This document shows, one piece after another, positions 28,687-39,698 of a stretch of 64,000 nucleotides of DNA. How positions within the stretch are numbered: the stretch's first letter is position 1; each line of letters opens with the position of its first letter. Made by a program: the position numbers and the translations under genes. Source of the DNA: Stenotrophomonas maltophilia (GTDB lineage Bacteria; Pseudomonadota; Gammaproteobacteria; Xanthomonadales; Xanthomonadaceae); NCBI RefSeq assembly GCF_004920835.1, contig NZ_QFHO01000002.1, positions 248,001-312,000 of the forward strand. Direction: 5' to 3'. Below the pieces are notes generated by a model. It worked only from the letters and a program-made list of their open reading frames with translations. It was not told the origin of the DNA and did not search any database.

Positions 28687-28793
28687 GGTAGGTGCGAGCC
28701 TTCGGCCGGTAGGTGCGGGCCTTCGCCCTGTGGGTGCTGACTTCGCCCGGTGGGTGCGGACTTCGCCCGGTGGGTGCGAACCTTGGTTCGCAC
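28687..28793 (+). repeat. Tandem array of five 20-25 bp GTAGGTGCG-type units
   Basis: Units start at 28687, 28708, 28729, 28749 and 28769. Each begins GGTAGGTGCG or GGTGGGTGCG and, in the first four, ends in TTCGGCC or TTCGCCC. Only the last unit completes a hairpin (GTGCGAACCTTGGTTCGCAC). The first four look like half-elements of a SMAG-type REP repeated head to tail. The array lies between the feo operon and a convergent hypothetical gene. Confidence 0.75.
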
Positions 28794-28805
28794 GCTTTCC
28801 GGGGT

Positions 28806-29267
28806 TCAGACCTCCCTGCGGATGATTGCCCGGAAGCTTCCATCCTGATTCAATCGCCGCACCGACTCCCGGTCTCCATGGGTTGTCGCGAAGCTCGCCA
28901 CGTCGGCAAGGGCGCCGAGCAGCAGGCCTTTCATCGCATCGCGATTGCCGGCCTCCAGCAGATCATCAAGATCCTGCTGGATGAAGGCCCGGCGCAGGCC
29001 TGGCGTCGCTTCGATCCGCCAGTCGACATGGGGCGTAGGAATGCTGGAGCGGTACCTGAAAGCCGTTTCAAGATCGTCAGGCGCGAGGGGATACGCGAGC
29101 AGCTCTGGAAAGTAGAGCCCGGCATTCACATAGAAGCCCCGGCTTTCACTGGCGCGTTGGTGATTCACGACAAGCAGGGCGTCATCCAGCAAGCGGTAGC
29201 GGGTCGTCGACGTGCCGGCAAAGCCGGTCTTCCTGGCGCACTTGCTGAAGACAGTCGAGGATTTCAT
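28806..29267 (-). CDS. Hypothetical protein, possibly DUF4304 family
   Basis: This 153-residue soluble protein begins MKSSTVFSKCARKTGFAGTS. The pattern of an N-terminal helix, a YRLLDDALLVVNHQRASES strand pair and FYVNAGLYFPELL is reminiscent of DUF4304 proteins, but this is a loose resemblance. It is flanked on both sides by REP-type repeats, and its base composition is somewhat less GC-rich than the neighbours, so it may be an accessory insertion. No function is proposed. Confidence 0.65.
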   Translation of the reverse strand: MKSSTVFSKCARKTGFAGTSTTRYRLLDDALLVVNHQRASESRGFYVNAGLYFPELLAYPLAPDDLETAFRYRSSIPTPHVDWRIEATPGLRRAFIQQDLDDLLEAGNRDAMKGLLLGALADVASFATTHGDRESVRRLNQDGSFRAIIRREV

Positions 29268-29359
29268 GGGCTTTGCCTGGGCCGGAAGAGGGGCTCTCAG
29301 CCTTTAGGTGCAGCGCCTTGGGGTCAATTGGCAAACGCGACACGCGCAACGAGCGCCGC

Positions 29360-29430
29360 AGGTAGGTGCAAACCTTCCAGGTGGGTGCAAATCCTCGCCC
29401 CAGGTGGGTGCGAACCTTGGTTCGCACGCT
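29360..29430. repeat. SMAG-type REP fragments and hairpin
   Basis: GTAGGTGCAAACC and GTGGGTGCAAATCC half-units are followed by a complete GTGCGAACCTTGGTTCGCAC hairpin at about 29409-29428. The latter is identical in stem sequence to the one at 28774-28793. The fragments lie upstream of the hypothetical gene. Confidence 0.65.
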
Positions 29431-29448
29431 TTACCCATGGCTGCGGAT

Positions 29449-30030
29449 CTACCCGGCCCGCGCTCCCAGCTCCGCTGCCAGTGCCAGCCATTTGTTGCGT
29501 TGCGCCGGGCTGCTGCTGCGCACCGCCCCCAGCCGGCTGGCCCGCACCGGGCGGATGCCGCAGAACTCCAGGATGGTGGCGCGGATCTGGGTGATGCCCG
29601 GGTCGCGGTAGATCCAGCGGTAGTACCAGGGCGGCGTGTCCAGCGTGGTGATCACGCGCGCGCTGCGCCCGGCCAGCAATCGGTCCCACCACACCGAATC
29701 GCGCCGGTAGCGGAAGGCGTACCCCGGCAACAGCACACGATCGAAAAAGCCCTTCAGCAGCGCCGGCATCGCACCCCACCAGGTGGGATAGACCAGCACC
29801 AGGTGATCGCAGGCCTCGATCGCATCGGCGGCGTCCTGCAGATCGGCTTCCAGTGGCTGGATCTGGCGATAGCCATGGCGCAGCACGGGATCGAACTCAA
29901 GGTCACCCAGTGCGATCAGTCGCACCCGATGGCCGGCGTTCTCGGCGGCGGTGGCGTAGCGCTGGGCGAGGGCGCCGCACAGGCTGTCGCGGTCGGGATG
30001 GCCCAGCAGGATCAGGATGGAGCGGGACAC
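29449..30030 (-). CDS. NAD(P)H-dependent flavodoxin-fold oxidoreductase (MdaB/KefF-like)
   Basis: The product is 193 residues from a GTG start giving (M)SRSILILLGHPDRDSLCG; no ATG fits the family start. Flavodoxin-fold quinone reductase features are the N-terminal phosphate loop GHPDRDSL and the flavin-contacting YPTWWGAMPALLKGFFDRVL. It likely reduces quinones or related electrophiles with NAD(P)H. It is 55 bp after a MerR-family gene on the same strand, which may regulate it in response to reactive compounds. Confidence 0.82.
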   Translation of the reverse strand: MSRSILILLGHPDRDSLCGALAQRYATAAENAGHRVRLIALGDLEFDPVLRHGYRQIQPLEADLQDAADAIEACDHLVLVYPTWWGAMPALLKGFFDRVLLPGYAFRYRRDSVWWDRLLAGRSARVITTLDTPPWYYRWIYRDPGITQIRATILEFCGIRPVRASRLGAVRSSSPAQRNKWLALAAELGARAG

Positions 30031-30085
30031 GGCAACCTCGGGCAATGGAAAGTGCGCGAGGGTGCGGTCTGCCCCAGGGGCAGAG

Positions 30086-30481
30086 TCAAACGCCGGTGGG
30101 GCAGCCGCTGGGTTGCAGGACGCAATCAGTGCCGCCGGAGTGCAGCCATCGCTGCAGTTCATCGCGGACCTGCCGCAGGGCAAGGTCGACCTGTTCCAGC
30201 CGCGCCCGCTCACTGGCAATGCGGGTGCGCTGCTGTTCCAGCAAGGCCAGTACCGCAGGCCAGTCGAGCCGTCCATCGCGACCCTGCAGGCCGGATATCG
30301 CGGCCAGGGTGATGCCCAGCCCCAACGCCTGGCGGATCAGTTGCACCCAGGCCACGTCCTGTTCGCTGTAGTCGCGATAGCGGTTCAGTCGTGGCACCGG
30401 CGGCAGCAGTCCGCGTGCCTCGTACAGGCGGATGGCCTTGGCGCTGGCCCCGGTCAGGCGGCTTACCTCGGAGATGCGCAT
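30086..30481 (-). CDS. MerR-family transcriptional regulator
   Basis: This 131-residue protein has the winged helix-turn-helix MRISEVSRLTGASAKAIRLY followed by EARGLLPPVPRLNRYRDYSE, then a long dimerisation helix. The C-terminal tail holds a single Cys pair (DCVLQPSGC) that is not clearly a metal site. It lies 4 bp after the SDR gene stop and upstream of the flavodoxin-fold reductase, so the three probably form one operon that this protein regulates. Confidence 0.85.
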   Translation of the reverse strand: MRISEVSRLTGASAKAIRLYEARGLLPPVPRLNRYRDYSEQDVAWVQLIRQALGLGITLAAISGLQGRDGRLDWPAVLALLEQQRTRIASERARLEQVDLALRQVRDELQRWLHSGGTDCVLQPSGCPTGV

Positions 30482-30485
30482 CGGC

Positions 30486-31247
30486 TCAGTCCCGCACCAG
30501 CCCGCCGTCCACCACCAGGTTCTGGCCGGTCACCGCGCGCGACCAGGGGCTGGCGAAGAACAGCGCCGCATCGGCGAACTCGGCCGGGGTCGTGACGCTG
30601 CGCAGTGGTGTATTGGCGGCGATGTAGTCGAATACCGCTTCGGGCGTGGCGGCGCTGGCATCGGTGGTGCGCAGCAGGCCGCCGGACATCATGTTGACGG
30701 TGATGCCGTGCGGGCCCAGGTCGCCTGCCAGGGTGCGGGTCAGCGACAGCAGCGCGGCTTTGGCGGCAGTGTAGTCGTGATAGGGCACCACCGGATTCTG
30801 GAACAGGTTGGTGCCGATGTTGATGACGCGACCGAAACGGCGCGCCTGCATCCCGGGCAGGGCGGCCTGCACGGTGTTCAGCGCACCGCGCACACTGCCT
30901 TCGAACTGTGCCTGGAAGGCCGGCCAGCCGATGTCGGCAGCGCTGTCGCGGGCGTCGCCATTGAACGAGAAGGCGGCCAGCGCGTTGTTGACCACGGTGG
31001 TGACGCCCTGGCCGAAATGTGCCAGCGCGTGCTGCAGCATTGCATCGACCTGGGTGCGGTCGGTGACATCGGCCGGCAGCGCGATCGCCTGGCCACCCAG
31101 CTCGCTGGCCAGCGCACGTGCGACGGCCTCGCTGCGGTGATAGTTGATGATGACGCGGGCGCCCTGTGCGGCGAAGGCGCGGGCGATGTGCTGGCCAAGG
31201 CCGCGGCCGGCGCCGGTGACCAGCACCAGCTGTTCGCTGATCTGCAT
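30486..31247 (-). CDS. SDR-family oxidoreductase (FabG-like)
   Basis: The product is 253 residues, starting at MQISEQLVLVTGAGRGLGQH; an alternative ATG lies 18 bp upstream. The cofactor motif is TGAGRGLG. The usual NNAG is NNALAAFSFNG, and the catalytic Tyr-Lys lie in YHDYTAAKAALLSLTR. The normally conserved Ser is Thr (NIGTNLFQN) in the motif before the Tyr. The substrate is unknown. It is divergent from dapB with 90 bp between starts. Confidence 0.82.
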   Translation of the reverse strand: MQISEQLVLVTGAGRGLGQHIARAFAAQGARVIINYHRSEAVARALASELGGQAIALPADVTDRTQVDAMLQHALAHFGQGVTTVVNNALAAFSFNGDARDSAADIGWPAFQAQFEGSVRGALNTVQAALPGMQARRFGRVINIGTNLFQNPVVPYHDYTAAKAALLSLTRTLAGDLGPHGITVNMMSGGLLRTTDASAATPEAVFDYIAANTPLRSVTTPAEFADAALFFASPWSRAVTGQNLVVDGGLVRD

Positions 31248-31337
31248 GGTGGAACTGCCATCCATTGCATGAAAGGGCATGCAGCGTAGCAGCGATGGCG
31301 CTTGCCGGAGCAGGCGTGCTGCCGCTAGCCTGCAGGC

Positions 31338-32057
31338 ATGAACCAGACTCCCCTGCGATTGCTCATTCACGGCGCCTCCGGGCGCATGGGCCAGGCCCTG
31401 CTGCGACTGGCCGCCGAACATCCCGAAACCCTGCAGATCGTGGCCGCGGTGACCGGCCGTGCACCGGCCCAGCGCGTGGTCGACGGCGTCCCGTTCTTTG
31501 CTGCCAGCGAGCTGCCCGGTGCGCCGGCGTTCGACGTAGCGATCGACTTCAGCCTGCCGGAGGGCTTCGACCAGCTGCTGGCGCTGTGCGTGGAGCGGGG
31601 TGCGGGCCTGGTTTCAGGCACCACCGGCATCTCCAGCAGCCAGCGCCAGGCGCTGGAAGCCGCGGCAACGACCATCCCGCTGGTCTGGGCCTCCAACTTC
31701 AGCCTGGGCGTGGCGGTGCTGGACGAGCTGGTCGAGCGCGCCGCGCAGGCGCTGGCTGGCTGGGACTGCGATGTGGTCGAATCGCACCACACCCAGAAGA
31801 AGGACGCGCCGTCGGGCACCGCGCTGACCCTGGGGGCGGCCGCGCAGCGGGGTGGGGCGGAGCCGCATTACGCCAGCCTGCGTGCCGGCGACATCGTGGG
31901 CGAGCATCTGGTGCAGTTCACCGGGCTGGGCGAGCGCATCGAGCTGGTGCACCGGGCCACCAACCGCGACATCTTTGCCCGCGGCGCGCTGTTCGCCGCC
32001 CGCCAGCTGCAGGGACGGGCCCCGGGCAGCTATCGGGTGCGGGACCTGCTGCAGTAA
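31338..32057 (+). CDS. dapB: 4-hydroxy-tetrahydrodipicolinate reductase
   Basis: This 239-residue enzyme reduces the DapA product with NAD(P)H in lysine and diaminopimelate synthesis. The Rossmann motif is IHGASGRMGQALLRLA. The substrate region is VVESHHTQKKDAPSGTALTL, with the catalytic His pair and Lys. The length is slightly short of E. coli DapB (273). It opens the dapB-carA-carB order also seen in pseudomonads and xanthomonads, 335 bp before carA. Confidence 0.95.
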   Translation: MNQTPLRLLIHGASGRMGQALLRLAAEHPETLQIVAAVTGRAPAQRVVDGVPFFAASELPGAPAFDVAIDFSLPEGFDQLLALCVERGAGLVSGTTGISSSQRQALEAAATTIPLVWASNFSLGVAVLDELVERAAQALAGWDCDVVESHHTQKKDAPSGTALTLGAAAQRGGAEPHYASLRAGDIVGEHLVQFTGLGERIELVHRATNRDIFARGALFAARQLQGRAPGSYRVRDLLQ

Positions 32058-32072
32058 GGCGGGCTGATTCCG

Positions 32073-32165
32073 GGGGTCGGATCCCTTTCCAGTGGAAAGG
32101 GCTCTGCCCCCACCCGAGGGCGCCTGGGGTCAGAGCCTTTCCCATCCGGGAAAGGATCCGACCCC
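32073..32165. repeat. Nested inverted repeat, GGGGTCGGATCC family
   Basis: Two halves (32073-32110 and 32126-32165) are each an internal hairpin: CCCTTTCC-AGT-GGAAAGGG and CCTTTCCC-ATCC-GGGAAAGG. They are also complementary to each other over most of their length, with outer ends GGGGTCGGATCC and GGATCCGACCCC. The element therefore has two alternative folds. It lies just after dapB. A single relative occurs at 49574-49613. Confidence 0.75.
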
Positions 32166-32259
32166 GCCTCCGGCCCGCATACGCCGCCGGATTGAAATGA
32201 ATACGCAATCGCCTGTTCATGAAGCGCGATAACCGCTGGCGCGCGGGCCCCGGCACCGC

Positions 32260-32324
32260 TACAATTCGCACTCGCCGAATCACGAAAGCCGGACCGGTCC
32301 CAGACCGTACGTCCGCGCTTTTTT
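32260..32324 (+). promoter_or_regulatory. carA leader: promoter -10 and attenuator-like hairpin
   Basis: TACAAT (32260-32265) is a good -10 hexamer with only a weak -35. About 25 bp on, GGAC-CGGTC-CCA-GACCG-TAC-GTCC (32291-32314) forms a stem interrupted by one bulge, followed by GCGC and six T (32319-32324). This is a Rho-independent terminator shape 68 bp before the carA start. No leader peptide is visible. It could attenuate carA in response to pyrimidines or arginine. Confidence 0.5.
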
Positions 32325-32392
32325 GCAACCGGATTTCCGTGAAGCGCAGGCGTGACTTCGGCAGCCCCCTCGGTAGCCAAAGTGAGATTCCC

Positions 32393-33520
32393 GTGACCCA
32401 AGCCGCAATCCTCGTCCTCGAAGACGGCACCGTATTCGAGGGCGAATCCGTAGGCGCGCCCGGCCTGTCCGTCGGTGAGGTGGTGTTCAACACCGCCATG
32501 ACCGGCTACCAGGAAGTGTTGACCGACCCGTCCTACGCCCGGCAGATGGTCACGCTGACCTATCCGCACATCGGTAACACCGGCATGACCGACCAGGACG
32601 ATGAAGCGTCCAAGGTGTGGTCGGCCGGCCTGATCGTGCGCGATGTACCGCGCCGCCCCAGCAACTGGCGCAGCCAGGTGTCGCTGCAGGACTGGCTGAT
32701 CCAGCGTGGCGTGGTCGCCATCGCCGGCATCGACACCCGCAAGCTGACCCGCATCCTGCGCGAGAAGGGCGCGCAGAACGGTGCGCTGATGGCCGGTGAC
32801 ATCGACGTGGAAAAGGCACTGGAAGCCGCCCGCAAGTTCCCGGGGCTGAAGGGTATGGATCTGGCCAAGGTCGTCACTACCGAGAAGACCTACGTCTGGA
32901 CCGAGGGCCAGCTGGACCTGGATGCCAACGCCTTTGTCAGCGTGCCGGCCAAGCACAAGGTGGTGGCCTACGACTTCGGCGTGAAGACCAATATCCTGCG
33001 CATGCTGGCCGAGCGCGGCTGCGAGGTCACCGTGGTGCCGGCGCAGACCCCGGCCGCCGAAGTGCTGGCGCTGAAGCCGGACGGCGTGTTCCTGTCCAAC
33101 GGCCCGGGTGACCCGGAACCGTGCGACTACGCCATCGAAGCGATCAAGACCTTCATCGAGCAGAAGATCCCGACCTTCGGCATCTGCCTGGGCCATCAGC
33201 TGCTGGGCCTGGCCTCGGGCGCGAAGACCATCAAGATGGGCCACGGCCACCATGGCGCCAACCACCCGGTGCAGGACCTGGACAGCGGCCGCGTGATGAT
33301 CACCTCGCAGAACCACGGCTTTGCGGTCGACGAAGCGACCCTGCCGGCGACCCTGCGCGTGACCCACCGTTCGCTGTTCGATGGCACCAACCAGGGCATC
33401 GCCCGCACCGACGTGCCGGCGTTCTCGTTCCAGGGCCACCCGGAAGCGTCGCCGGGCCCGCACGATGTCGGCCCGTTGTTCGACCGTTTCGTGGTGCTGA
33501 TGGAGCAGGCCAAGGCGTGA
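32393..33520 (+). CDS. carA: Carbamoyl-phosphate synthase small subunit (glutaminase)
   Basis: The product is 375 residues from a GTG start giving (M)[19 protein letters not shown]. The class I amidotransferase half has the nucleophile Cys in [13 protein letters not shown], with the His and Glu of the triad in [15 protein letters not shown]. The N-terminal CarA domain (to about 150) has [20 protein letters not shown]. It supplies ammonia to CarB for carbamoyl phosphate in arginine and pyrimidine synthesis. The gap to carB is 149 bp. Confidence 0.95.
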   Translation: MTQAAILVLEDGTVFEGESVGAPGLSVGEVVFNTAMTGYQEVLTDPSYARQMVTLTYPHIGNTGMTDQDDEASKVWSAGLIVRDVPRRPSNWRSQVSLQDWLIQRGVVAIAGIDTRKLTRILREKGAQNGALMAGDIDVEKALEAARKFPGLKGMDLAKVVTTEKTYVWTEGQLDLDANAFVSVPAKHKVVAYDFGVKTNILRMLAERGCEVTVVPAQTPAAEVLALKPDGVFLSNGPGDPEPCDYAIEAIKTFIEQKIPTFGICLGHQLLGLASGAKTIKMGHGHHGANHPVQDLDSGRVMITSQNHGFAVDEATLPATLRVTHRSLFDGTNQGIARTDVPAFSFQGHPEASPGPHDVGPLFDRFVVLMEQAKA

Positions 33521-33669
33521 TCAGTACGCCGCCGGCCCCCCGGTGGCGTCGCGATGGACCGTAAGCCCCCGCATCGCTGCTGCCCCTGGCGCGGCGCTGC
33601 GGATCAAGATTCCTGATCGACAGCGTGCGATCACCCCCCTTGTCACGCTGTACTGACTTAGAGAAGAAA

Positions 33670-36908
<3,239 letters not shown>

Positions 36909-36912
<4 letters not shown>

Positions 36913-37385
36913 GAGCCCCCATCACCATGAAGGGCGCGCAGAAGCTGCGCGACGAACTGGATCACCTGAAGTCGGTCAAGCGCCCGAAGGTGATCGCCGC
37001 GATCGCCGAAGCCCGTGAGCATGGCGACCTGAAGGAGAACGCCGAGTACCACGCCGCGCGCGAGGAACAGGGCTTCATCGAAGGCCGCATCAAGCAGCTG
37101 GAAGGCGAGCTGTCGCATGCCGAGATCATCGACGTGAGCAAGCTCAATGCCGGCTCCAAGGTGGTGTTCGGCGCCAGCGTGACGCTGGCTGACGTGGAAA
37201 CCGACGAAGAACGGAAGTACCAGATCGTTGGCGACCTCGAGGCGGACATCAAGCAGGGCCTGATCGCGATTTCCTCGCCGGTGGCGCGCGCGATGATCGG
37301 CAAGCTGGAAGGCGATTCGATCGTGATCGACGCCCCGGCAGGCCAGCGCGAGTACGAGATCGTCAGCGTCAGCTACCTGGACTGA
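36909..37385 (+). CDS. greA: Transcription elongation factor GreA
   Basis: The product is 158 residues, starting at [20 protein letters not shown]. The N-terminal coiled coil has the acidic tip [20 protein letters not shown], which enters the RNA polymerase secondary channel and stimulates cleavage of backtracked RNA. The C-terminal domain ends [10 protein letters not shown]. It is coupled to carB by a 4-bp overlap and followed 4 bp later by rpfE, the gene order reported for the Xanthomonas rpf locus. Confidence 0.95.
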
Positions 37386-37389
37386 CCAG

Positions 37390-38310
37390 GTGGCGACGGC
37401 GACCCTGCTGTTGCCCGCGCGCAGCCGCTTTGCGGCGGCTGCGCTGCCCGATGACGTGGCCCGTGCCCTGGGTCGCGCCAACGCCTCGCAGCATGAGGCG
37501 GGCGAGCGCGCGCAGCTGACGCGCCATTTCATGGTCGCCGCGTCGCATTGGCCGGTGGCCGCATTGACCCGCCAGCGTGACGTCGGTGATGCCGCTGGCG
37601 CCAGCTGGCTGCGTGCCGATCCGGCCTGCATGGTGCCGGACATGCACGGTGCGCGGATGATGGCATATGGCGAAACGCTGCGGCCGACGCTGGCAGACTG
37701 CCTGGCACTGCTGCCGGTACTGCAGCCGTTGTTCGCCGACGCCGGGTTCGCGCTGGATGCACCGGACCCTTCGCGCTGGTACCTGCGGCTTCCGATCGAC
37801 AGCGAGCTGCCGGACTTCGACAGTCCGGACGAGGTGCTCGGCGATGACCTGTTCGCGCACCTGCCCGAAGGCGAGGTCGGCCGCCGCTGGCGTGCATTGA
37901 TGACCGAGGCGCAGGTGCTGCTGCACAACCATTCCTGGAACCAGCAACGTGCGGCCCAGGGGCAACAGCCGATCAATTCACTGTGGTTCTGGGGCGGCGG
38001 CGTGATGCCGGTGTCGGTCAACACACCGCACGCGCAGGTGCGCAGCCGCGATGCATTGCTGCAGGGTCTTGCGCTGGCAGCGGGTGTGGCGGTGGATGGC
38101 GATCAGTCCGTGGATGCGCTGGTCGATCTGCGCCAGCTGCGATCACTGCAGCAACTGGGCAACGACGCGATCCGGCCACTGCTGGCCGCGTTGAAGCGCG
38201 GCGAGCTGCAGCGGCTGGTACTGGATTTCGAGGATGGCATGCAGTTCCAGCTGGACCGCGGGCAACGCTGGCAGTTCTGGAAGAAGCCGCGCCAGCTTCA
38301 CGACGCCTGA
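37390..38310 (+). CDS. rpfE: RpfE-type regulatory protein
   Basis: This 306-residue protein starts at a GTG 4 bp after greA. Position between greA and recJ identifies it as the rpfE gene of the Xanthomonadaceae rpf locus. It has no signal peptide or membrane helix and no catalytic motif that I can name. Conserved-looking segments are PACMVPDMHGARMMAYGETL, QPINSLWFWGGGVMPVS and the DFEDGMQFQLDRGQRWQFW end. Some annotations relate such proteins to cofactor-independent phosphoglycerate mutases through the WFWGGG region. Its molecular role is unsettled. Confidence 0.8.
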   Translation: MATATLLLPARSRFAAAALPDDVARALGRANASQHEAGERAQLTRHFMVAASHWPVAALTRQRDVGDAAGASWLRADPACMVPDMHGARMMAYGETLRPTLADCLALLPVLQPLFADAGFALDAPDPSRWYLRLPIDSELPDFDSPDEVLGDDLFAHLPEGEVGRRWRALMTEAQVLLHNHSWNQQRAAQGQQPINSLWFWGGGVMPVSVNTPHAQVRSRDALLQGLALAAGVAVDGDQSVDALVDLRQLRSLQQLGNDAIRPLLAALKRGELQRLVLDFEDGMQFQLDRGQRWQFWKKPRQLHDA

Positions 38311-38406
38311 GGCAATCTGCGCACGCAGGCCATGCCTGGCGGAATCCGGTGATTGTGGTAGCGCCGGGCCATAGCCGGGGTGAGCTTTGCATGCTCCGTG
38401 GCTGAC

Positions 38407-38538
38407 TCAAGTGCCCCGATGCTGCCCACGCGTTTTCCGTCCAGATGCGCCAACCGGAACCGTGGCCCAGGCAGGCGAAGACATCGCCAGCAATCCCAGC
38501 AGGAACATCGGCAATTGCGGCAGAGCTGGGCAGCGCAT
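38407..38538 (-). CDS. Candidate 43-residue secreted peptide, or remnant of an exported protein
   Basis: An ATG directly follows the TGA of the DUF1176 gene (TGAATG) and opens MRCPALPQLPMFLLGLLAMS, continuing SPAWATVPVGASG and stopping soon after. The first 25 residues are a convincing signal peptide with cleavage after AWA, leaving about 18 basic residues. Reading continues plausibly in the next frame (FRLAHLDGKRVGSIGALESA). The alternative is therefore a frameshifted remnant of a longer exported protein. Its abutment with the upstream gene suggests translational coupling. Confidence 0.4.
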   Translation of the reverse strand: MRCPALPQLPMFLLGLLAMSSPAWATVPVGASGRKTRGQHRGT

Positions 38539-39594
38539 TCAACGAACCTCGCTGACCAGGGTCGGCAGCATCCAGTGTCCGCCCGGCATGCCACGGCACA
38601 GCCCGGTGCTGAAAGCACTGCTTGGCTGGAATCGGCGGCCATCCCATGTCCAGTCCGAGCCGGAGACGCAGTCGCCGATGCCTCTGCCTTTGGAGCGTGC
38701 GTACAGCGTGCGCTCGAAGTGCGAAAAGCCCTCCGCTTCGAGCGTGACCGTCTGCGGGGCGAACGGAGGGCGATCACGCGCGATCCAGAAACCATTGCTG
38801 TAGTTGTATGCACCCATCTGGCACAGCGCCTGCACCAGTACATGGCTGTCGTCCAGCCGCTCGATCACCATTTCCGGGGTGCCCTTGTACTCGATCAGAC
38901 GCGGACAGTCGTCACCGTCGTCGAGCGTGGCAATCAGCGCGTCGCGCAGCGCTTCGCTGCTACCCAGTTTGCTGTCTCCGGGGCGAGTGGCCACCAGCGT
39001 GGCGCGCATGATCACGGGCCTGGTCTGCGCAGCCGGCACACTCGCTTCAGCACGCGTGCCACGCCGTATCAGGGCGCCGGGCGTACCAAGGCGCCCTTGT
39101 ACTTCGTCCATCTTCAACAGCACGGCGGCGGCACCACGATCGGAAATCGGCCAGCGCGTGGCCCTGCTGTCGATCACCTCGATGCGCGCCTTGCCGGGCA
39201 GAGCGGCGAGCAGCGCATCAACCTGCGCCGGCCGCAGCGTCACGGATTCGTCGGCACCGGTGTCCTGCACGGACCCCAGATCACGGCCGTTCACCTGCAG
39301 GCGCATCACGCCTTCGGGCATGGCACTTTCGCCATCCTCGCCCACGCGCAGCCGCGCCTTCACGGTTGTGCCGGGGCCGCCGGCTCGTTCCAGCATCAGG
39401 CCCAGCGAGCTGTCTGCGCTCTCCGGGCCATAACCGGCGGCGCGGCAGGTGCCGGTGTTGTCGCAGGCCAGGAACCAGTCGTGATGCACGAACTCGATGC
39501 CGGGTTCCAGTGGCGTATTTCCGGCATGGCCGGCGAGCGGAAGCAACAGGCCGACAATCAGTGCGGACAGCAGGCGGTACATGGCGAATTCCAT
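38539..39594 (-). CDS. DUF1176-family exported protein (first paralogue)
   Basis: The product is about 347-351 residues; starts giving MEFAM and MYRLLSALIVGLLLPLAGHA are both possible. The signal peptide ends in GHAG. DUF1176 features include FVHHDWFLACDNTGTCRAAG near the N-terminus, SDRGAAAVLLKMDEVQGRLG mid-protein and a terminal PGGHWMLPTLVSEVR. Several Cys suggest periplasmic disulfides. The function is unknown. A second DUF1176 gene lies on the far side of recJ in the same orientation, and the two share the ends and the central motif. Confidence 0.82.
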   Translation of the reverse strand: MEFAMYRLLSALIVGLLLPLAGHAGNTPLEPGIEFVHHDWFLACDNTGTCRAAGYGPESADSSLGLMLERAGGPGTTVKARLRVGEDGESAMPEGVMRLQVNGRDLGSVQDTGADESVTLRPAQVDALLAALPGKARIEVIDSRATRWPISDRGAAAVLLKMDEVQGRLGTPGALIRRGTRAEASVPAAQTRPVIMRATLVATRPGDSKLGSSEALRDALIATLDDGDDCPRLIEYKGTPEMVIERLDDSHVLVQALCQMGAYNYSNGFWIARDRPPFAPQTVTLEAEGFSHFERTLYARSKGRGIGDCVSGSDWTWDGRRFQPSSAFSTGLCRGMPGGHWMLPTLVSEVR

Positions 39595-39698
39595 TTCAGA
39601 AGCGGACAAGCATGGGTGATCACCGCGCCTGCGCCAAGCCCGGGAAGAGCCTGGCAAGCCGGGCGGGGTATCATGCGCGGGTCTTCCGTAACCCGGCG

